Shown one piece after another: positions 34,883 through 43,672 of a stretch of 64,000 nt of DNA. The stretch covers positions 124,001 through 188,000 of the forward strand of contig JADGEL010000004.1 in NCBI GenBank assembly GCA_016744415.1, in the 5' to 3' direction. A program made the position numbers and the translations under genes. Position 1 is the first letter of the stretch, and the number at the start of each line of letters is the position of its first letter. The stretch comes from Flavobacteriaceae bacterium. Its GTDB lineage: Bacteria > Bacteroidota > Bacteroidia > Flavobacteriales > Flavobacteriaceae. Below the pieces are notes generated by a model. The model had not been told where the DNA came from. It saw only the letters and a program-made list of their open reading frames with translations, and did no database searches.

Positions 34883-35098
34883 CTAAATAGTTTTCAAATA
34901 CAATTTCTCAACTTTTGCTCTTGCCCAAGGAGTTCTACGCAAAAACTTTAAACTTGATTTGATAGTTGGATTACTTTTAAAACAATTGATATTAATACGG
35001 TTACTCAATTCTTCCCAACCATATTCCGAGACTAACAATTGTAGTATGTCTGCTAGCTTAACTCCGTGAAGCGGATTGTTTGGTTGGTTTTGATTCAT
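34883..35098 (-). CDS. VF530 (DUF2132) family DNA-binding protein
   Basis: The start is set at the ATG at 35098, giving 71 aa that begin [13 protein letters not shown], exactly the family N-terminus; the upstream 24 codons to 35170 are encoded by a repeat element and are not part of the gene. The domain includes [47 protein letters not shown] and VEKLYL, which match the VF530/DUF2132 family. VF530 of Vibrio fischeri has been described as a small DNA-binding fold. Confidence 0.85.
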   Translation of the reverse strand: MNQNQPNNPLHGVKLADILQLLVSEYGWEELSNRININCFKSNPTIKSSLKFLRRTPWARAKVEKLYLKTI

Positions 35099-35117
35099 CT
35101 CTGTTTTAGTTTTAAAG

Positions 35118-35187
35118 TTGTCTTTCTCACGTAGGCGGGAATCTATAGTTTCATTAAAATAGATTTCCACTTTCGTGGAAAAGACAA
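35118..35187. repeat. REP-like inverted repeat upstream of the VF530 gene
   Basis: Imperfect arms 35118-35146 and 35159-35187 both begin or end with TTGTCTTT/AAGACAA and AATCTAT/ATAGATT. The structure is like the 19975-20044 element, with diverged arms. It separates rimO from the VF530 gene. Confidence 0.65.
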
Positions 35188-35193
35188 TAAGAT

Positions 35194-36498
35194 TTAACTT
35201 ATTGGTTCAGCGTACAAATCATAATCTTCTGCTGCAATGATTTTTACAGTGGCAAAATCTCCTGTTTTTAAATAGAATTTAGAAGCATCAATTAACACCT
35301 CGTTATCTACATCTGGTGAATCGAACTCGGTACGACCAATAAAGTGTTCGCCCTCTTTTCTATCAATTACCACTTTATATTTGTTACCTATCTTCTCTTG
35401 ATTCAACTCCCATGAAATCTGAGATTGCATTTCCATAATTTCATTGGCACGTTGTTGTTTCACATCTTGTGGAACATCATCTTCCAATTCATACGCGGTT
35501 GTATTTTCTTCATGCGAATATGCAAAACAACCCAAACGTTCAAATCGCATTTCGGCAACCCAAGATTTTAAATTCTGATAATCGGCTTCCGTTTCTCCAG
35601 GATATCCAACAATAAGTGTAGTTCTAATTGCCATATCTGGGACAGCTGCTCTAAAATCATGGATCAATTTCGTGGTCTTCGCTTGTGTAGTTCCACGTTT
35701 CATACTTTTTAAAATAGCATCTGAAATATGTTGCAACGGAATGTCTAAATAATTACAAATTTTTGGTTCATTACGCATCACTTCTAAAACATCCATCGGA
35801 AAACCAGTTGGGAACGCATAATGTAAACGAATCCATTCAACACCCTCAACCTTAACCAACGCTTTTAAAAGTTCAGCTAAATTCCTTTTTTTATAAATAT
35901 CCAGTCCGTAATAAGTTAAATCTTGAGCAATCAAAATCAATTCTTTGACTCCCTTCGCAGCTAATTTCTCAGCTTCAATTATTATTTCTTCTATTGGTGT
36001 TGACTTGTGTTTACCACGCATTAAAGGGATAGCACAAAAGCTACATGGTCTATCACAACCCTCAGCAATTTTTAAATATGCATAGTTTTTTGGAGTAGTT
36101 GTCAACCGCTCACCAATCAACTCATGTTTATAATCTGCTCCTAATACTTTTAACAATCCAGGTAATTCAGTAGTACCAAAATATTGATCTACAGACGGGA
36201 TTTCTTTTTGCAAATCTGGTTTGTAGCGTTCGCTCAAACATCCTGTTACAAAAACCTTATCAACTGAACCTTCTTCTTTTTTTTGTACAAAATCTAAAAT
36301 AGTATTTACACTTTCCTCTTTTGCATTATCAATAAAACCACAGGTGTTTATTACAACAATATTTCCTTCTTCTTCATGAACAACCTCTTTACCATTGGCC
36401 TTCAGTTGCCCCATCAACACTTCAGAATCATAGACGTTTTTTGAACATCCAAGAGTTACAACATTGATCTTATTTTTTTTGAGTGATTTTGTACGCAT
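35194..36498 (-). CDS. rimO: Ribosomal protein S12 methylthiotransferase
   Basis: A 434-aa radical-SAM methylthiotransferase from the ATG at 36498, chosen because the longer frame begins inside the -7 box region. The N-terminal UPF0004 domain has [16 protein letters not shown] and [12 protein letters not shown]; the radical-SAM cysteines lie in [15 protein letters not shown]; a C-terminal TRAM domain ends the protein. RimO modifies Asp88/89 of S12. [10 protein letters not shown] distinguishes RimO from MiaB. It is a separate unit with its own promoter. Confidence 0.94.
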   Translation of the reverse strand: MRTKSLKKNKINVVTLGCSKNVYDSEVLMGQLKANGKEVVHEEEGNIVVINTCGFIDNAKEESVNTILDFVQKKEEGSVDKVFVTGCLSERYKPDLQKEIPSVDQYFGTTELPGLLKVLGADYKHELIGERLTTTPKNYAYLKIAEGCDRPCSFCAIPLMRGKHKSTPIEEIIIEAEKLAAKGVKELILIAQDLTYYGLDIYKKRNLAELLKALVKVEGVEWIRLHYAFPTGFPMDVLEVMRNEPKICNYLDIPLQHISDAILKSMKRGTTQAKTTKLIHDFRAAVPDMAIRTTLIVGYPGETEADYQNLKSWVAEMRFERLGCFAYSHEENTTAYELEDDVPQDVKQQRANEIMEMQSQISWELNQEKIGNKYKVVIDRKEGEHFIGRTEFDSPDVDNEVLIDASKFYLKTGDFATVKIIAAEDYDLYAEPIS

Positions 36499-36516
36499 AC
36501 TATAATTTTGAAAGTG

Positions 36517-36524
36517 CAAAAGTA
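36517..36524 (-). promoter_or_regulatory. -7 promoter box of rimO
   Basis: The minus strand reads TACTTTTG, an exact TAnnTTTG match 18 bases before the ATG at 36498. Confidence 0.55.
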
Positions 36525-36583
36525 CTTAAACCATTTTAGATTCGTTTAGTCTTATTGCAATAATCAGCTAAAACAAATTTGTT

Positions 36584-37672
36584 ATGAAACTTGCTTTATT
36601 CTTATTTATATTGTTGCCATTTTTCATTTCTTGTACATCTTCGGATGAAGTTGAGAGCCCCACTTCACCAATTGAAAATTCTGATGAGTTATATTTTCCA
36701 CCATTAAATAATTCTGTTTGGGAGTCTATTACTTTATCTGAATTAGGCTGGATTGAAGACAACTTACAACCATTGTTAAATTTTCTAGAAGAGAAAGATT
36801 CAAAAGCATTTATCATATTAAAAAATGGCCGTATTGCTGTTGAATGGTATGCAGATGATTTTTCTGCAACTGAAAATTGGTACTGGGCATCTGCAGGAAA
36901 AACTTTGACTTCAGCAATTGTTGGAATTGCCGAACAAGAAGGATATATAAATCTTAACAATCAAACAAATAATTATTTAGGTGATGGTTGGACCAACATG
37001 AATCTAACACACGAAGATGCTATAACAGTATTAAATCAATTAACAATGACAAGCGGTTTAAATGATCTCCTTTTTGATTGTACTGATCCAGTTTGTTTAT
37101 TTTACAAAGCAGATGCTTCTACACGTTGGGCATATCACAATTCGCCTTACACACTTTTACAAGATGTGGTGAGCAACGGAACAAGTCAAACATTTGAGAG
37201 CTACTTTAATTCAACTTTAAGAGACAAAATTGGGATGGATGGCACATGGTTTGGCACCAACAATTATAACAACGTGTATTTTAGTACAGCACGTTCTATG
37301 GCACGATTCGGAATTTTAATGTTAAACAAAGGTACATGGGAGGATGAAGAAGTATTAAATGAATTCTACTTTACAGCGATGACTAACACCTCGCAAAACA
37401 TTAATAAATCCTACGGATATTTATGGTGGCTCAATGGGAAGGAAAGTTATATGTTACCAGGTAGTCAGGAAGTCTTTATTGGTACATTGATACCAAATGC
37501 ACCAACTGATTTAGTTGCAGGATTGGGTAAAAATGATCAAAAACTATATGTTGTTCCGAGTCAAGATTTAGTCATCATCCGGTTGGGAGAAATAGCAGAT
37601 GAAGACTCATTAGTTCCTATTACTTTTGACAATGAATTATGGCAAAAGATAAATGCTTTAATTGGCCTTTAA
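36584..37672 (+). CDS. Serine hydrolase, class C beta-lactamase-like lipoprotein
   Basis: A 362-aa exported protein with lipobox FISC (cysteine at residue 17). The penicillin-recognising fold shows S103-A-G-K106 as the SxxK nucleophile motif and YHN as the YxN motif. The third (KTG/HTG) box is not obvious; the region after YLWWLNGKESYMLPG may supply it. Members are D-peptidases, esterases or amidases rather than resistance enzymes. It converges on the amidase gene, whose read-through frame would overlap its stop codon. Confidence 0.82.
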   Translation: MKLALFLFILLPFFISCTSSDEVESPTSPIENSDELYFPPLNNSVWESITLSELGWIEDNLQPLLNFLEEKDSKAFIILKNGRIAVEWYADDFSATENWYWASAGKTLTSAIVGIAEQEGYINLNNQTNNYLGDGWTNMNLTHEDAITVLNQLTMTSGLNDLLFDCTDPVCLFYKADASTRWAYHNSPYTLLQDVVSNGTSQTFESYFNSTLRDKIGMDGTWFGTNNYNNVYFSTARSMARFGILMLNKGTWEDEEVLNEFYFTAMTNTSQNINKSYGYLWWLNGKESYMLPGSQEVFIGTLIPNAPTDLVAGLGKNDQKLYVVPSQDLVIIRLGEIADEDSLVPITFDNELWQKINALIGL

Positions 37673-37725
37673 TTATAATTTATTGGGCATTTTCTTTCTT
37701 TAGAAATTTCTTCATATCCATAGGC
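37669..37725 (-). pseudogene. Orphaned 3' tail of the amidase gene beyond the TGA
   Basis: Eighteen sense codons, in the same frame, run from the TGA to a TAA. They encode a charged amphipathic helix ending in KCP-type sequence like the C-terminus of related amidases. The tail overlaps the stop of the convergent hydrolase gene by four bases. Confidence 0.5.
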
Positions 37726-39291
37726 TCACTTTAATATGTCTGTTTCTTTTTTTGAAGTAATAAAAGTCAATCCTTTTGGTTTTCCATCATTATCATAACC
37801 CATTGGAACCGTAATAGCAGGATAAATAGCAACTGCTGCTTCCCCAGCATGGTAGTTATTTATTGATAAAATCGCATCTAAGTTATGTGTTTTTATATGC
37901 ACGTCGAAAAAATGTTTTCCTTTAATATGTAATGAATCTTTAACCATTTTAAAGTCAGGATCTGAAGTTGAATCATTTACGATTCCGTAAAACAATGCTT
38001 GTCCATACGGCATTGTAAATATCGAATCCTTTTTATTAAAAGCAATCACATCTTGTACGTTTTTAATAGATAAACTTTGGTCTGCATTATTCGCTAAATA
38101 TCTTGGTAGATCATTTCGCATATCAATATTAAGTAATGTTAGAAAACCATTTAATTTAATATCAATTTCTTCAATTTCAATAATGATTGATCCACTTTTT
38201 TCCAATTTAGCCACAGCATTCACATACAGAGAATCACTTAGCAATTCTTTAAAAACTCCAAATCGGTTACCTGCTAGAAATTCTTCTGGTTGTTTCATTA
38301 ATAGTTCACTATTATAAGAAAATGCATCCGTTTTAAAACTTAAACCATCATCTGCATCATACCCTTTCATTGCATCAAACAAAATAGCCGTGTCTATTAC
38401 ATTTTTAGCAATAGGTCCTGGTGTATCTAAAGTACTAGAAATTGGAACGATGCCTGTTCTACTCAAAGTACCAATAGTTGGCTTTAAACCAACTACCGAA
38501 TTTTGACTTGCAGGAGACAATATAGACCCTGATGTTTCTGAGCCCACAGTACCAGCTGCAAAATTGGTTGCTGCTGCTACTCCACTACCAGCACTTGAAC
38601 CACCCGTATCCATTATTATTCTTCCATACGGATTTAATGTTTGTCCACCAACAGCGCTATATCCACTAGGGCATTCACCACAGAAGAAATATGCCCATTC
38701 GCTTAAATTAGTTTTCCCAAGAATTAATGTCCCATTTCTTTTTAATTGTTTTACAATAAATGCGTCACCTGTATTATTGTTTGCCAAGGAAATAGCTCCA
38801 GCGGTTGTTGGCATTCCGCTTGCATTTATATTGTCTTTTAATAATATAGGCATTCCAAAAATTGGATGTGGGGCAATTTCAAATTCTGTTAAATCTGCTT
38901 TTTTTGCTTCTTCTACCACATTTGGATTTAAAGCAACTACCGAATTTAATGACAATTCATTCAGCCTATCGAACTTTTTAATTCTGTATAAATAAAACAA
39001 AGTAAGCTCTTCATACGACAACTTACTTTCTGAAATATGCCGTTGCAATGTTGGTATATCTTGTTCTAAAACCAATGGTTTTAAACGATTGTAATCTTCT
39101 TCGGTAAAATCGACCCAATATTTTTCGAATGGTTGCCAAAGAGTATGAACATCTAAATATTCCGAGTCGAGTATTTTAAATTCAACCTCTTTAACACTAA
39201 TTGCCGAAGTATCATCAGAAAGTGCTGGTTGTAATTCCTTTTTACAAGAAAATAGTATCAAGGCAACAAGTATCAAAAGCTTAGTTTTCAT
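37726..39291 (-). CDS. Amidase-signature family lipoprotein with a probable late nonsense codon
   Basis: A 521-aa exported amidase (lipobox LFSC, cysteine 16). The Ser-cisSer-Lys triad is visible as K152 (GMPILLKDNI), the GGSSAGS run at 230-236 and the nucleophile near S256 (SETSGSILSPAS). The frame ends at TGA right after DILK, where relatives usually continue. Read through that codon, 19 more codons give a plausible family tail (AYGYEEISKERKCP) and stop at TAA 37669-37671. A W-to-stop mutation is the simplest explanation. The catalytic core is intact. Confidence 0.85.
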   Translation of the reverse strand: MKTKLLILVALILFSCKKELQPALSDDTSAISVKEVEFKILDSEYLDVHTLWQPFEKYWVDFTEEDYNRLKPLVLEQDIPTLQRHISESKLSYEELTLFYLYRIKKFDRLNELSLNSVVALNPNVVEEAKKADLTEFEIAPHPIFGMPILLKDNINASGMPTTAGAISLANNNTGDAFIVKQLKRNGTLILGKTNLSEWAYFFCGECPSGYSAVGGQTLNPYGRIIMDTGGSSAGSGVAAATNFAAGTVGSETSGSILSPASQNSVVGLKPTIGTLSRTGIVPISSTLDTPGPIAKNVIDTAILFDAMKGYDADDGLSFKTDAFSYNSELLMKQPEEFLAGNRFGVFKELLSDSLYVNAVAKLEKSGSIIIEIEEIDIKLNGFLTLLNIDMRNDLPRYLANNADQSLSIKNVQDVIAFNKKDSIFTMPYGQALFYGIVNDSTSDPDFKMVKDSLHIKGKHFFDVHIKTHNLDAILSINNYHAGEAAVAIYPAITVPMGYDNDGKPKGLTFITSKKETDILK

Positions 39292-39453
39292 CGTTATATT
39301 TTTTTAAATTCGAAATTACGAAAATAAAAAAGTAACTTGACATTGTACAAATAAATTGCTAACTTTACCTAATCGGACGATATAGTCAATATTAACTAAC
39401 CATATCTTAAACAAATGTGATCATTAAGAAACAATTAAACCAAAAGAAAGAAA

Positions 39454-40140
39454 TTGTTAGAGCCACAAACATCAATTGAGTTATTTGGACTTGTGTTATA
39501 CGAGCCAGTAACAGCATTAACTGATATTTTCGTTTCTATCATCTGCTTAGTGGCATATCTAAAATTAAATGCATTACCTCAGCGAAGTCAAGTCCAGAGA
39601 TTATTTAAGTATTATTTTCTTTCAATGAGTTTGGCCACGTTTTTTGGTGGGGTATTAGGTCATGCTCTCATACATTTTGTACCATTTTACATGAAGTTAC
39701 CTGGATGGATTACAAGCATGTTATCTGTAGCTTTACTTGAACGCGCTTTGATACAATATTCGCGAAAGTTGATTGATCCAAAAATTGGTACCTTCTTTTC
39801 AAAATTGAACATTATAGAATTACTTGCTTTTTTAATTGTGGTATTGGTCACGTTGAACTTTCAATTTGTTCTTATTCATGCTGCATATGGAATAGCCATT
39901 GTAGTAACAGGATTTACTAGCTTTGTCTATTTTAAAGAAAAAAATATAGGGAGCAAGCAAATATTACAAGGTGTATTGGTCAGTGCTATTGGCGCATTCT
40001 TTTTTGTTTTCAAAATTGGGTTTGGTAAATGGTTTAACCATATAGACATCAGTCATGTGTTTATGATGATAGCTTCAGTACTGTATTACAAAGGAGCTAG
40101 AAACCTGATTGAGGGGCAAATTATATTTTCAAGCGAATGA
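39454..40140 (+). CDS. Seven-helix membrane protein, DUF6962-like
   Basis: A 228-aa integral membrane protein starting at TTG (no ATG is available upstream because of stops; a purine-rich AAAGAAAG precedes it). About seven helices are visible. Polar residues sit within them: D24, H70 and H74 (GHALIHF), H142, and H196/H201 (NHIDISH). This resembles the Asp/Ser/three-His pattern of the CREST superfamily of membrane hydrolases (ceramidase, PAQR), but the match is by eye only. It probably corresponds to DUF6962. The gene stands alone. Confidence 0.6.
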   Translation: MLEPQTSIELFGLVLYEPVTALTDIFVSIICLVAYLKLNALPQRSQVQRLFKYYFLSMSLATFFGGVLGHALIHFVPFYMKLPGWITSMLSVALLERALIQYSRKLIDPKIGTFFSKLNIIELLAFLIVVLVTLNFQFVLIHAAYGIAIVVTGFTSFVYFKEKNIGSKQILQGVLVSAIGAFFFVFKIGFGKWFNHIDISHVFMMIASVLYYKGARNLIEGQIIFSSE

Positions 40141-40195
40141 AAATAACGAATACACAACACTCACTGTGTATAATTAATTACCTGGTCTAACCTGC

Positions 40196-40285
40196 TTGGA
40201 AATTTCTTCGAAATTTCTATTCGGTATGTATTTGCTAACTTTCGTGCTTAACCACGCAAATAAACATGCACAAACCGATAAATAA
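40196..40285. repeat. Inverted-repeat-rich spacer between DUF6962-like gene and ftsY
   Basis: GAAATTTC occurs twice in tandem (each is itself a palindrome) near 40200-40217. TATTTGC (40229-40235) and GCAAATA (40256-40262) form a stem flanked by CGGT and ACCG. Nothing coding is seen in 40141-40330. Confidence 0.4.
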
Positions 40286-40330
40286 AATTATGTGATTCGC
40301 GACAAATCTGCTTTAATCAGAACTAAAACT

Positions 40331-41284
40331 CTACTTAAAAAAAGAATCTACAAACTCTACTTTGTTAAATACTTGTAAATCGTCAATTCCTTCTCCAACG
40401 CCAATATATTTTACAGGGATTTGAAACTGGTCAGAGATACCAATCACAACTCCACCTTTTGCGGTACCATCTAATTTGGTAACTGCCAATGAAGTGACTT
40501 CGGTTGCTTTAGTAAATTGTTTAGCTTGCTCAAAAGCATTTTGTCCGGTGCTACCATCTAAAACTAGCAACACATTATGAGGTGCATCACCCACCACTTT
40601 TTGCATTACACGTTTTATTTTAGTGAGCTCATTCATTAAATTTACTTTGTTATGCAAACGACCTGCTGTATCAATAATAATCACATCTGCATTCTGTGTA
40701 ACTCCACTTTTTAAAGTATCAAATGCCACAGAAGCAGGATCAGATCCCATTTCTTGACGTACCATTGGCACTTCTACTCTGTCTGCCCATACTTGTAATT
40801 GATCTATTGCTGCAGCTCTAAAAGTATCTGCTGCACCAAGGACAACAATTTTACCTGCTTTTTTAAACTGTGCGGCTAGCTTACCGATAGTCGTTGTTTT
40901 ACCAACTCCGTTAACTCCAACCACCATTATTACATGAGGCTTATTCCCTTCAGGAATAGTAAATTCGGATTCATTTCCAACATTTGTTTCTGACAGCAAT
41001 CCTGCAATTTCTTCACGAAGAATTCCGTTTAGTTCATCAGTACCTAAATATTTATCTTTTGCAACACGAGCTTCTATACGGTCAATGACTTTGAGTGTAG
41101 TATCTACACCAACATCAGAAGATATTAACACTTCTTCGAGGTTGTCTAAAACATCATCATCAACTTTAGATTTTCCTGCAACTGCTTTTGATAACTTTGA
41201 AAGAAAAGATGTATTGGTTTTTTCGAGACCTTTATCTAAGGTTTCCTTTTTTTCTTTGGAGAATATTTTTTTAAAAAAGCTCAT
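40331..41284 (-). CDS. ftsY: Signal recognition particle receptor FtsY
   Basis: A 317-aa SRP GTPase with a short N-terminal A-domain, a four-helix N domain and the NG core: GVNGVGKTTTIGKLA (G1), DTFRAAAIDQL, DTAGRLHNK (G3), TKLDGTAKGG (G4) and the final GVGEGIDDLQVF. It docks ribosome-SRP complexes at the membrane for co-translational insertion. The basic, short N-terminus is normal for Bacteroidota. It lies after the rpmB-rpmG-DUF4295 operon, separated from it by a terminator and repeats. Confidence 0.95.
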   Translation of the reverse strand: MSFFKKIFSKEKKETLDKGLEKTNTSFLSKLSKAVAGKSKVDDDVLDNLEEVLISSDVGVDTTLKVIDRIEARVAKDKYLGTDELNGILREEIAGLLSETNVGNESEFTIPEGNKPHVIMVVGVNGVGKTTTIGKLAAQFKKAGKIVVLGAADTFRAAAIDQLQVWADRVEVPMVRQEMGSDPASVAFDTLKSGVTQNADVIIIDTAGRLHNKVNLMNELTKIKRVMQKVVGDAPHNVLLVLDGSTGQNAFEQAKQFTKATEVTSLAVTKLDGTAKGGVVIGISDQFQIPVKYIGVGEGIDDLQVFNKVEFVDSFFK

Positions 41285-41322
41285 TCCGATTTCTAGTTGA
41301 TACTTGTTAGTTGATTGTTGGT

Positions 41323-41467
41323 TGTCTTTGCGAGATTTTGAAAAAAGCGTAGCAATCTATTCATACAGGTTACTTCGTCGCATTCGCTTCTCGCAATTAC
41401 GTAAATTGCGTTCCTGATAGTAGCGGCATCCTTTTTTTTTCAAAAAAAAGATATAGCGGATAGCAGG
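41323..41467. repeat. Two adjoining degenerate repeat elements upstream of ftsY
   Basis: 41323-41400 reads GTCTTTGCGAGA...GCGTAGCAATCT...GCATTCGCTTCTCGCAATTACG, an imperfect inverted repeat of a type frequent between flavobacterial genes. 41412-41467 is a second hairpin: CCTGATAG...ATCC plus a T-run, then an A-run plus GATATAGCGGATAGCAGG. Neither encodes protein. Confidence 0.55.
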
Positions 41468-41506
41468 TTAAAACGCCCAAAAAATCAAGAACAAATATAA
41501 AATAAA

Positions 41507-41534
41507 AAAGCTACTTTCTATTGAAAGTAGCTTT
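41507..41534 (-). terminator. Terminator of the rpmB-rpmG-DUF4295 operon
   Basis: A 12-bp perfect stem (AAAGCTACTTTC, loop TATT, GAAAGTAGCTTT) is followed on the minus strand by TTTATT. Confidence 0.9.
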
Positions 41535-41557
41535 GTATATATTGTATTGGTTAACTT

Positions 41558-41710
41558 TTACTTTTTACTAAAAAAGTCGTTTACCGATTTAGGATCCATA
41601 ATTGCTTCAACAAAAACATAAGCGCCTGTTTTAGGCGACTTAACCATTTTGATAGCTTTAGATAATCTCTTTGAACCTGATTGTAACGATGCTACTGCTT
41701 TCTTTGCCAT
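41558..41710 (-). CDS. DUF4295 family protein (50 aa)
   Basis: A very basic 50-aa protein starting MAKKAVASLQ, with SGSKRLSKAIKMVKSPKTGAY and a C-terminal VNDFFSKK. This is the Bacteroidota-specific family DUF4295, nearly always encoded after the L28 and L33 genes, so a ribosome-associated role is likely but unproven. It begins 46 bases after the rpmG stop and is followed by the operon's terminator. Confidence 0.9.
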   Translation of the reverse strand: MAKKAVASLQSGSKRLSKAIKMVKSPKTGAYVFVEAIMDPKSVNDFFSKK

Positions 41711-41756
41711 GACCTTTTGGGTTATTTGACATTTTTACAAAAGTAAAAATATCTAA

Positions 41757-41942
41757 TTATTTAATTTCTTTATGAACAGTCATTTTCTTTAAGATTGGGT
41801 TAAATTTCTTAACCTCTAATCTATCTGGAGTGTTCTTTTTATTTTTTGTTGTAATATATCTTGAAGTCCCAGCTTGTCCTGAAGCTTTATGCTCAGTACA
41901 TTCTAGTATTACCTGAATTCTATTTCCTTTGCTCTTTGCCAT
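41757..41942 (-). CDS. rpmG: 50S ribosomal protein L33
   Basis: A 61-aa L33: [16 protein letters not shown] at the N-terminus, [22 protein letters not shown] in the middle. The usual CxxC zinc pairs are reduced to a single cysteine (C15), so this is the zinc-independent type. It is the second gene of the rpmB-rpmG-DUF4295 operon, 27 bases after rpmB. Confidence 0.95.
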   Translation of the reverse strand: MAKSKGNRIQVILECTEHKASGQAGTSRYITTKNKKNTPDRLEVKKFNPILKKMTVHKEIK

Positions 41943-41969
41943 CTTATTATGCTTTTATTGATTCAGAAT

Positions 41970-42209
41970 TTATTTTGTGTAAATTCCTTTTTCTCTTGAC
42001 TCTTTAAGTACAGCAGAAATTCCTTTCTTGTTAATATTCTTTAAAGCAGATGTTGATACTTTTAAAGTAACCCACTTATCTTCTTCAGGAATATAAAAAC
42101 GCTTCGTAATTAAATTAGCGTTAAATTTTCTTTTAGTTCTATTCAATGCATGCGAAACATTGTTCCCAACCATTGCTTTTTTACCTGTAAGCTCACAAAC
42201 TCTTGACAT
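41970..42209 (-). CDS. rpmB: 50S ribosomal protein L28
   Basis: A 79-aa L28 with MSRVCELTGKKAMVGNNVSHALNRTKRKF at the start (split here between CELTGKK and NNVSHA motifs) and WVTLKVSTSALKNINKKG later. Only one N-terminal cysteine is present, so no zinc ribbon is expected. It leads the three-gene ribosomal operon, with a TATTTTTG box at 42246-42253. Confidence 0.95.
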   Translation of the reverse strand: MSRVCELTGKKAMVGNNVSHALNRTKRKFNANLITKRFYIPEEDKWVTLKVSTSALKNINKKGISAVLKESREKGIYTK

Positions 42210-42245
42210 TTCTCTACAGTTTTATTGTTATCTCAAAACGAGGTG

Positions 42246-42253
42246 CAAAAATA
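42246..42253 (-). promoter_or_regulatory. -7 promoter box of rpmB
   Basis: The minus strand reads TATTTTTG, matching TAnnTTTG, 36 bases before the rpmB ATG. Adjacent sequence also includes the cinA 3' end. Confidence 0.5.
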
Positions 42254-42283
42254 GAAACATTTTTAGAAACATACAAGCGTATT

Positions 42284-43531
42284 TCAAGTATTTTTTAGAA
42301 TTTCTTTTCGCAACATTTCAAAGGCTTTATTTGTAGTTCTTTCTATTACTTTTTGACGCGGTTTACCGTAGAAGAATTCTTTAGAATAAACTCCATTCGG
42401 GGTTGCAATAGCAATAAAAACAACTCCTACAGTTTTATCTGTTTCATCTATTGTAGGGCCAGCATTTCCAGTAGTAGCAATTGCATAATCAGTTTTATAT
42501 TTTTGTTGAATTCCAACTGCCATGGCCTCAGCTACTTCGCCACTTACTACTGAATGTTTTTCGATTAACTCTTTAGATACTTTTAACTCTTGTATTTTAA
42601 TTGTGGCAGTATAAGAAACTATTGCCCCTACAAAATAGGCTGATGCTCCAGGAACAGATGTAATACGAGTTGCTATGGAACCACCTGTACAACTTTCGGA
42701 AGTGGCAAGGGTTTTCTTTTTTCTAGTCAATAATTTCCCTATAGATGCCTCTATACTATCTGTATCTTCTATCCCAACAATGATATCCCCAATTAAAGGA
42801 TCTAATTTAGAAATTTCATCTTTTAATGAATTCTCCAAAATCAATTTATCATTTCCTTTTGCACTCAATCGCAAACGCAACCTTCCATAAGATGGCAGAT
42901 ATGCTAATTTTATAAATGAAGGTAATGCCTCTTCCCAGGTTTCAATTTTCTCAGCCACCATACTTTCTCCCATCCCATAAGTTAACACCGTTTTATGAAT
43001 GATAAATGGCAGGGTATATTTTTGTTGGAGTTTAGGTAGTACCTGTTCTTTTATCAATCCTTTCATCTCATTAGGGACACCAGGTAAAGAAATCACAACT
43101 TTTTGATTTTCTTCAAACCACATTCCAGACGCAGTACCATAGTTATTTTTTAACGGGATACACTTAATGGGCAACAATGCCTGCTGTTGATTGACTTCGG
43201 TAAAAGGATAGTTCATCTTTGCAAACAACTCTTTAATGTGCTTTTCTATCTCTTCATTTAATTTTAAATCTGAATCAAAATAGGTAGCTAAGGTATGTTT
43301 AGTAATATCGTCTTTAGTTGGACCTAAACCTCCAGTTAAAATAACAATATTAGCATTTGACTGTGCTTCTTTCAACGCTTTTAAAATATGTAACCTATCA
43401 TCTTGAATGGAAGTGATTTGATAGACAGATACCCCAATTTTATTCAGCTCTTCTGCTATCCATTTAGAATTGGTGTCGGTTATTTGACCAATTAAAATTT
43501 CGTCTCCAATAGTGATGATTTCTGCGTTCAT
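42284..43531 (-). CDS. cinA: CinA family: competence/damage-inducible protein, nicotinamide-nucleotide amidase
   Basis: A 415-aa two-domain protein. The N-terminal MoCF-like domain (residues 1-170) has IGDEILIGQITDTNS and VILTGGLGPTKDDITK. The C-terminal amidase domain (about 255-415) has ATSESCTGGSIATRITSVPGAS and IATTGNAGP. CinA acts as an ADP-ribose pyrophosphatase plus NMN deamidase in NAD recycling. Length and order are normal. It precedes rpmB on the same strand but that gene has its own promoter. Confidence 0.94.
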   Translation of the reverse strand: MNAEIITIGDEILIGQITDTNSKWIAEELNKIGVSVYQITSIQDDRLHILKALKEAQSNANIVILTGGLGPTKDDITKHTLATYFDSDLKLNEEIEKHIKELFAKMNYPFTEVNQQQALLPIKCIPLKNNYGTASGMWFEENQKVVISLPGVPNEMKGLIKEQVLPKLQQKYTLPFIIHKTVLTYGMGESMVAEKIETWEEALPSFIKLAYLPSYGRLRLRLSAKGNDKLILENSLKDEISKLDPLIGDIIVGIEDTDSIEASIGKLLTRKKKTLATSESCTGGSIATRITSVPGASAYFVGAIVSYTATIKIQELKVSKELIEKHSVVSGEVAEAMAVGIQQKYKTDYAIATTGNAGPTIDETDKTVGVVFIAIATPNGVYSKEFFYGKPRQKVIERTTNKAFEMLRKEILKNT

Positions 43532-43642
43532 ACTTTAAATAACAAATTAGGTGTAAAAATAAGACTTGAGATACTAAGGTGCAACGTTTAAAAGGGACAA
43601 AGTTTTATGAATGAAAAATTAATAAGAAAGAATGAATAATTG

Positions 43643-43650
43643 TATCTTTG
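43643..43650 (+). promoter_or_regulatory. -7 promoter box of the alpha/beta hydrolase gene
   Basis: TATCTTTG, an exact TAnnTTTG match, lies 22 bases before the ATG at 43673. Confidence 0.55.
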
Positions 43651-43672
43651 ATTTATATCAATCTATTTATAA

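Noticed and set aside
36568-36960. 130-codon minus-strand frame opposite the serine hydrolase gene
   Set aside because: It is fully antisense to a gene with signal peptide and catalytic motifs and has low-complexity, motif-free translation.
38564-38995. 143-codon plus-strand frame inside the amidase
   Set aside because: Antisense to the conserved catalytic core of the amidase; no independent coding signal.
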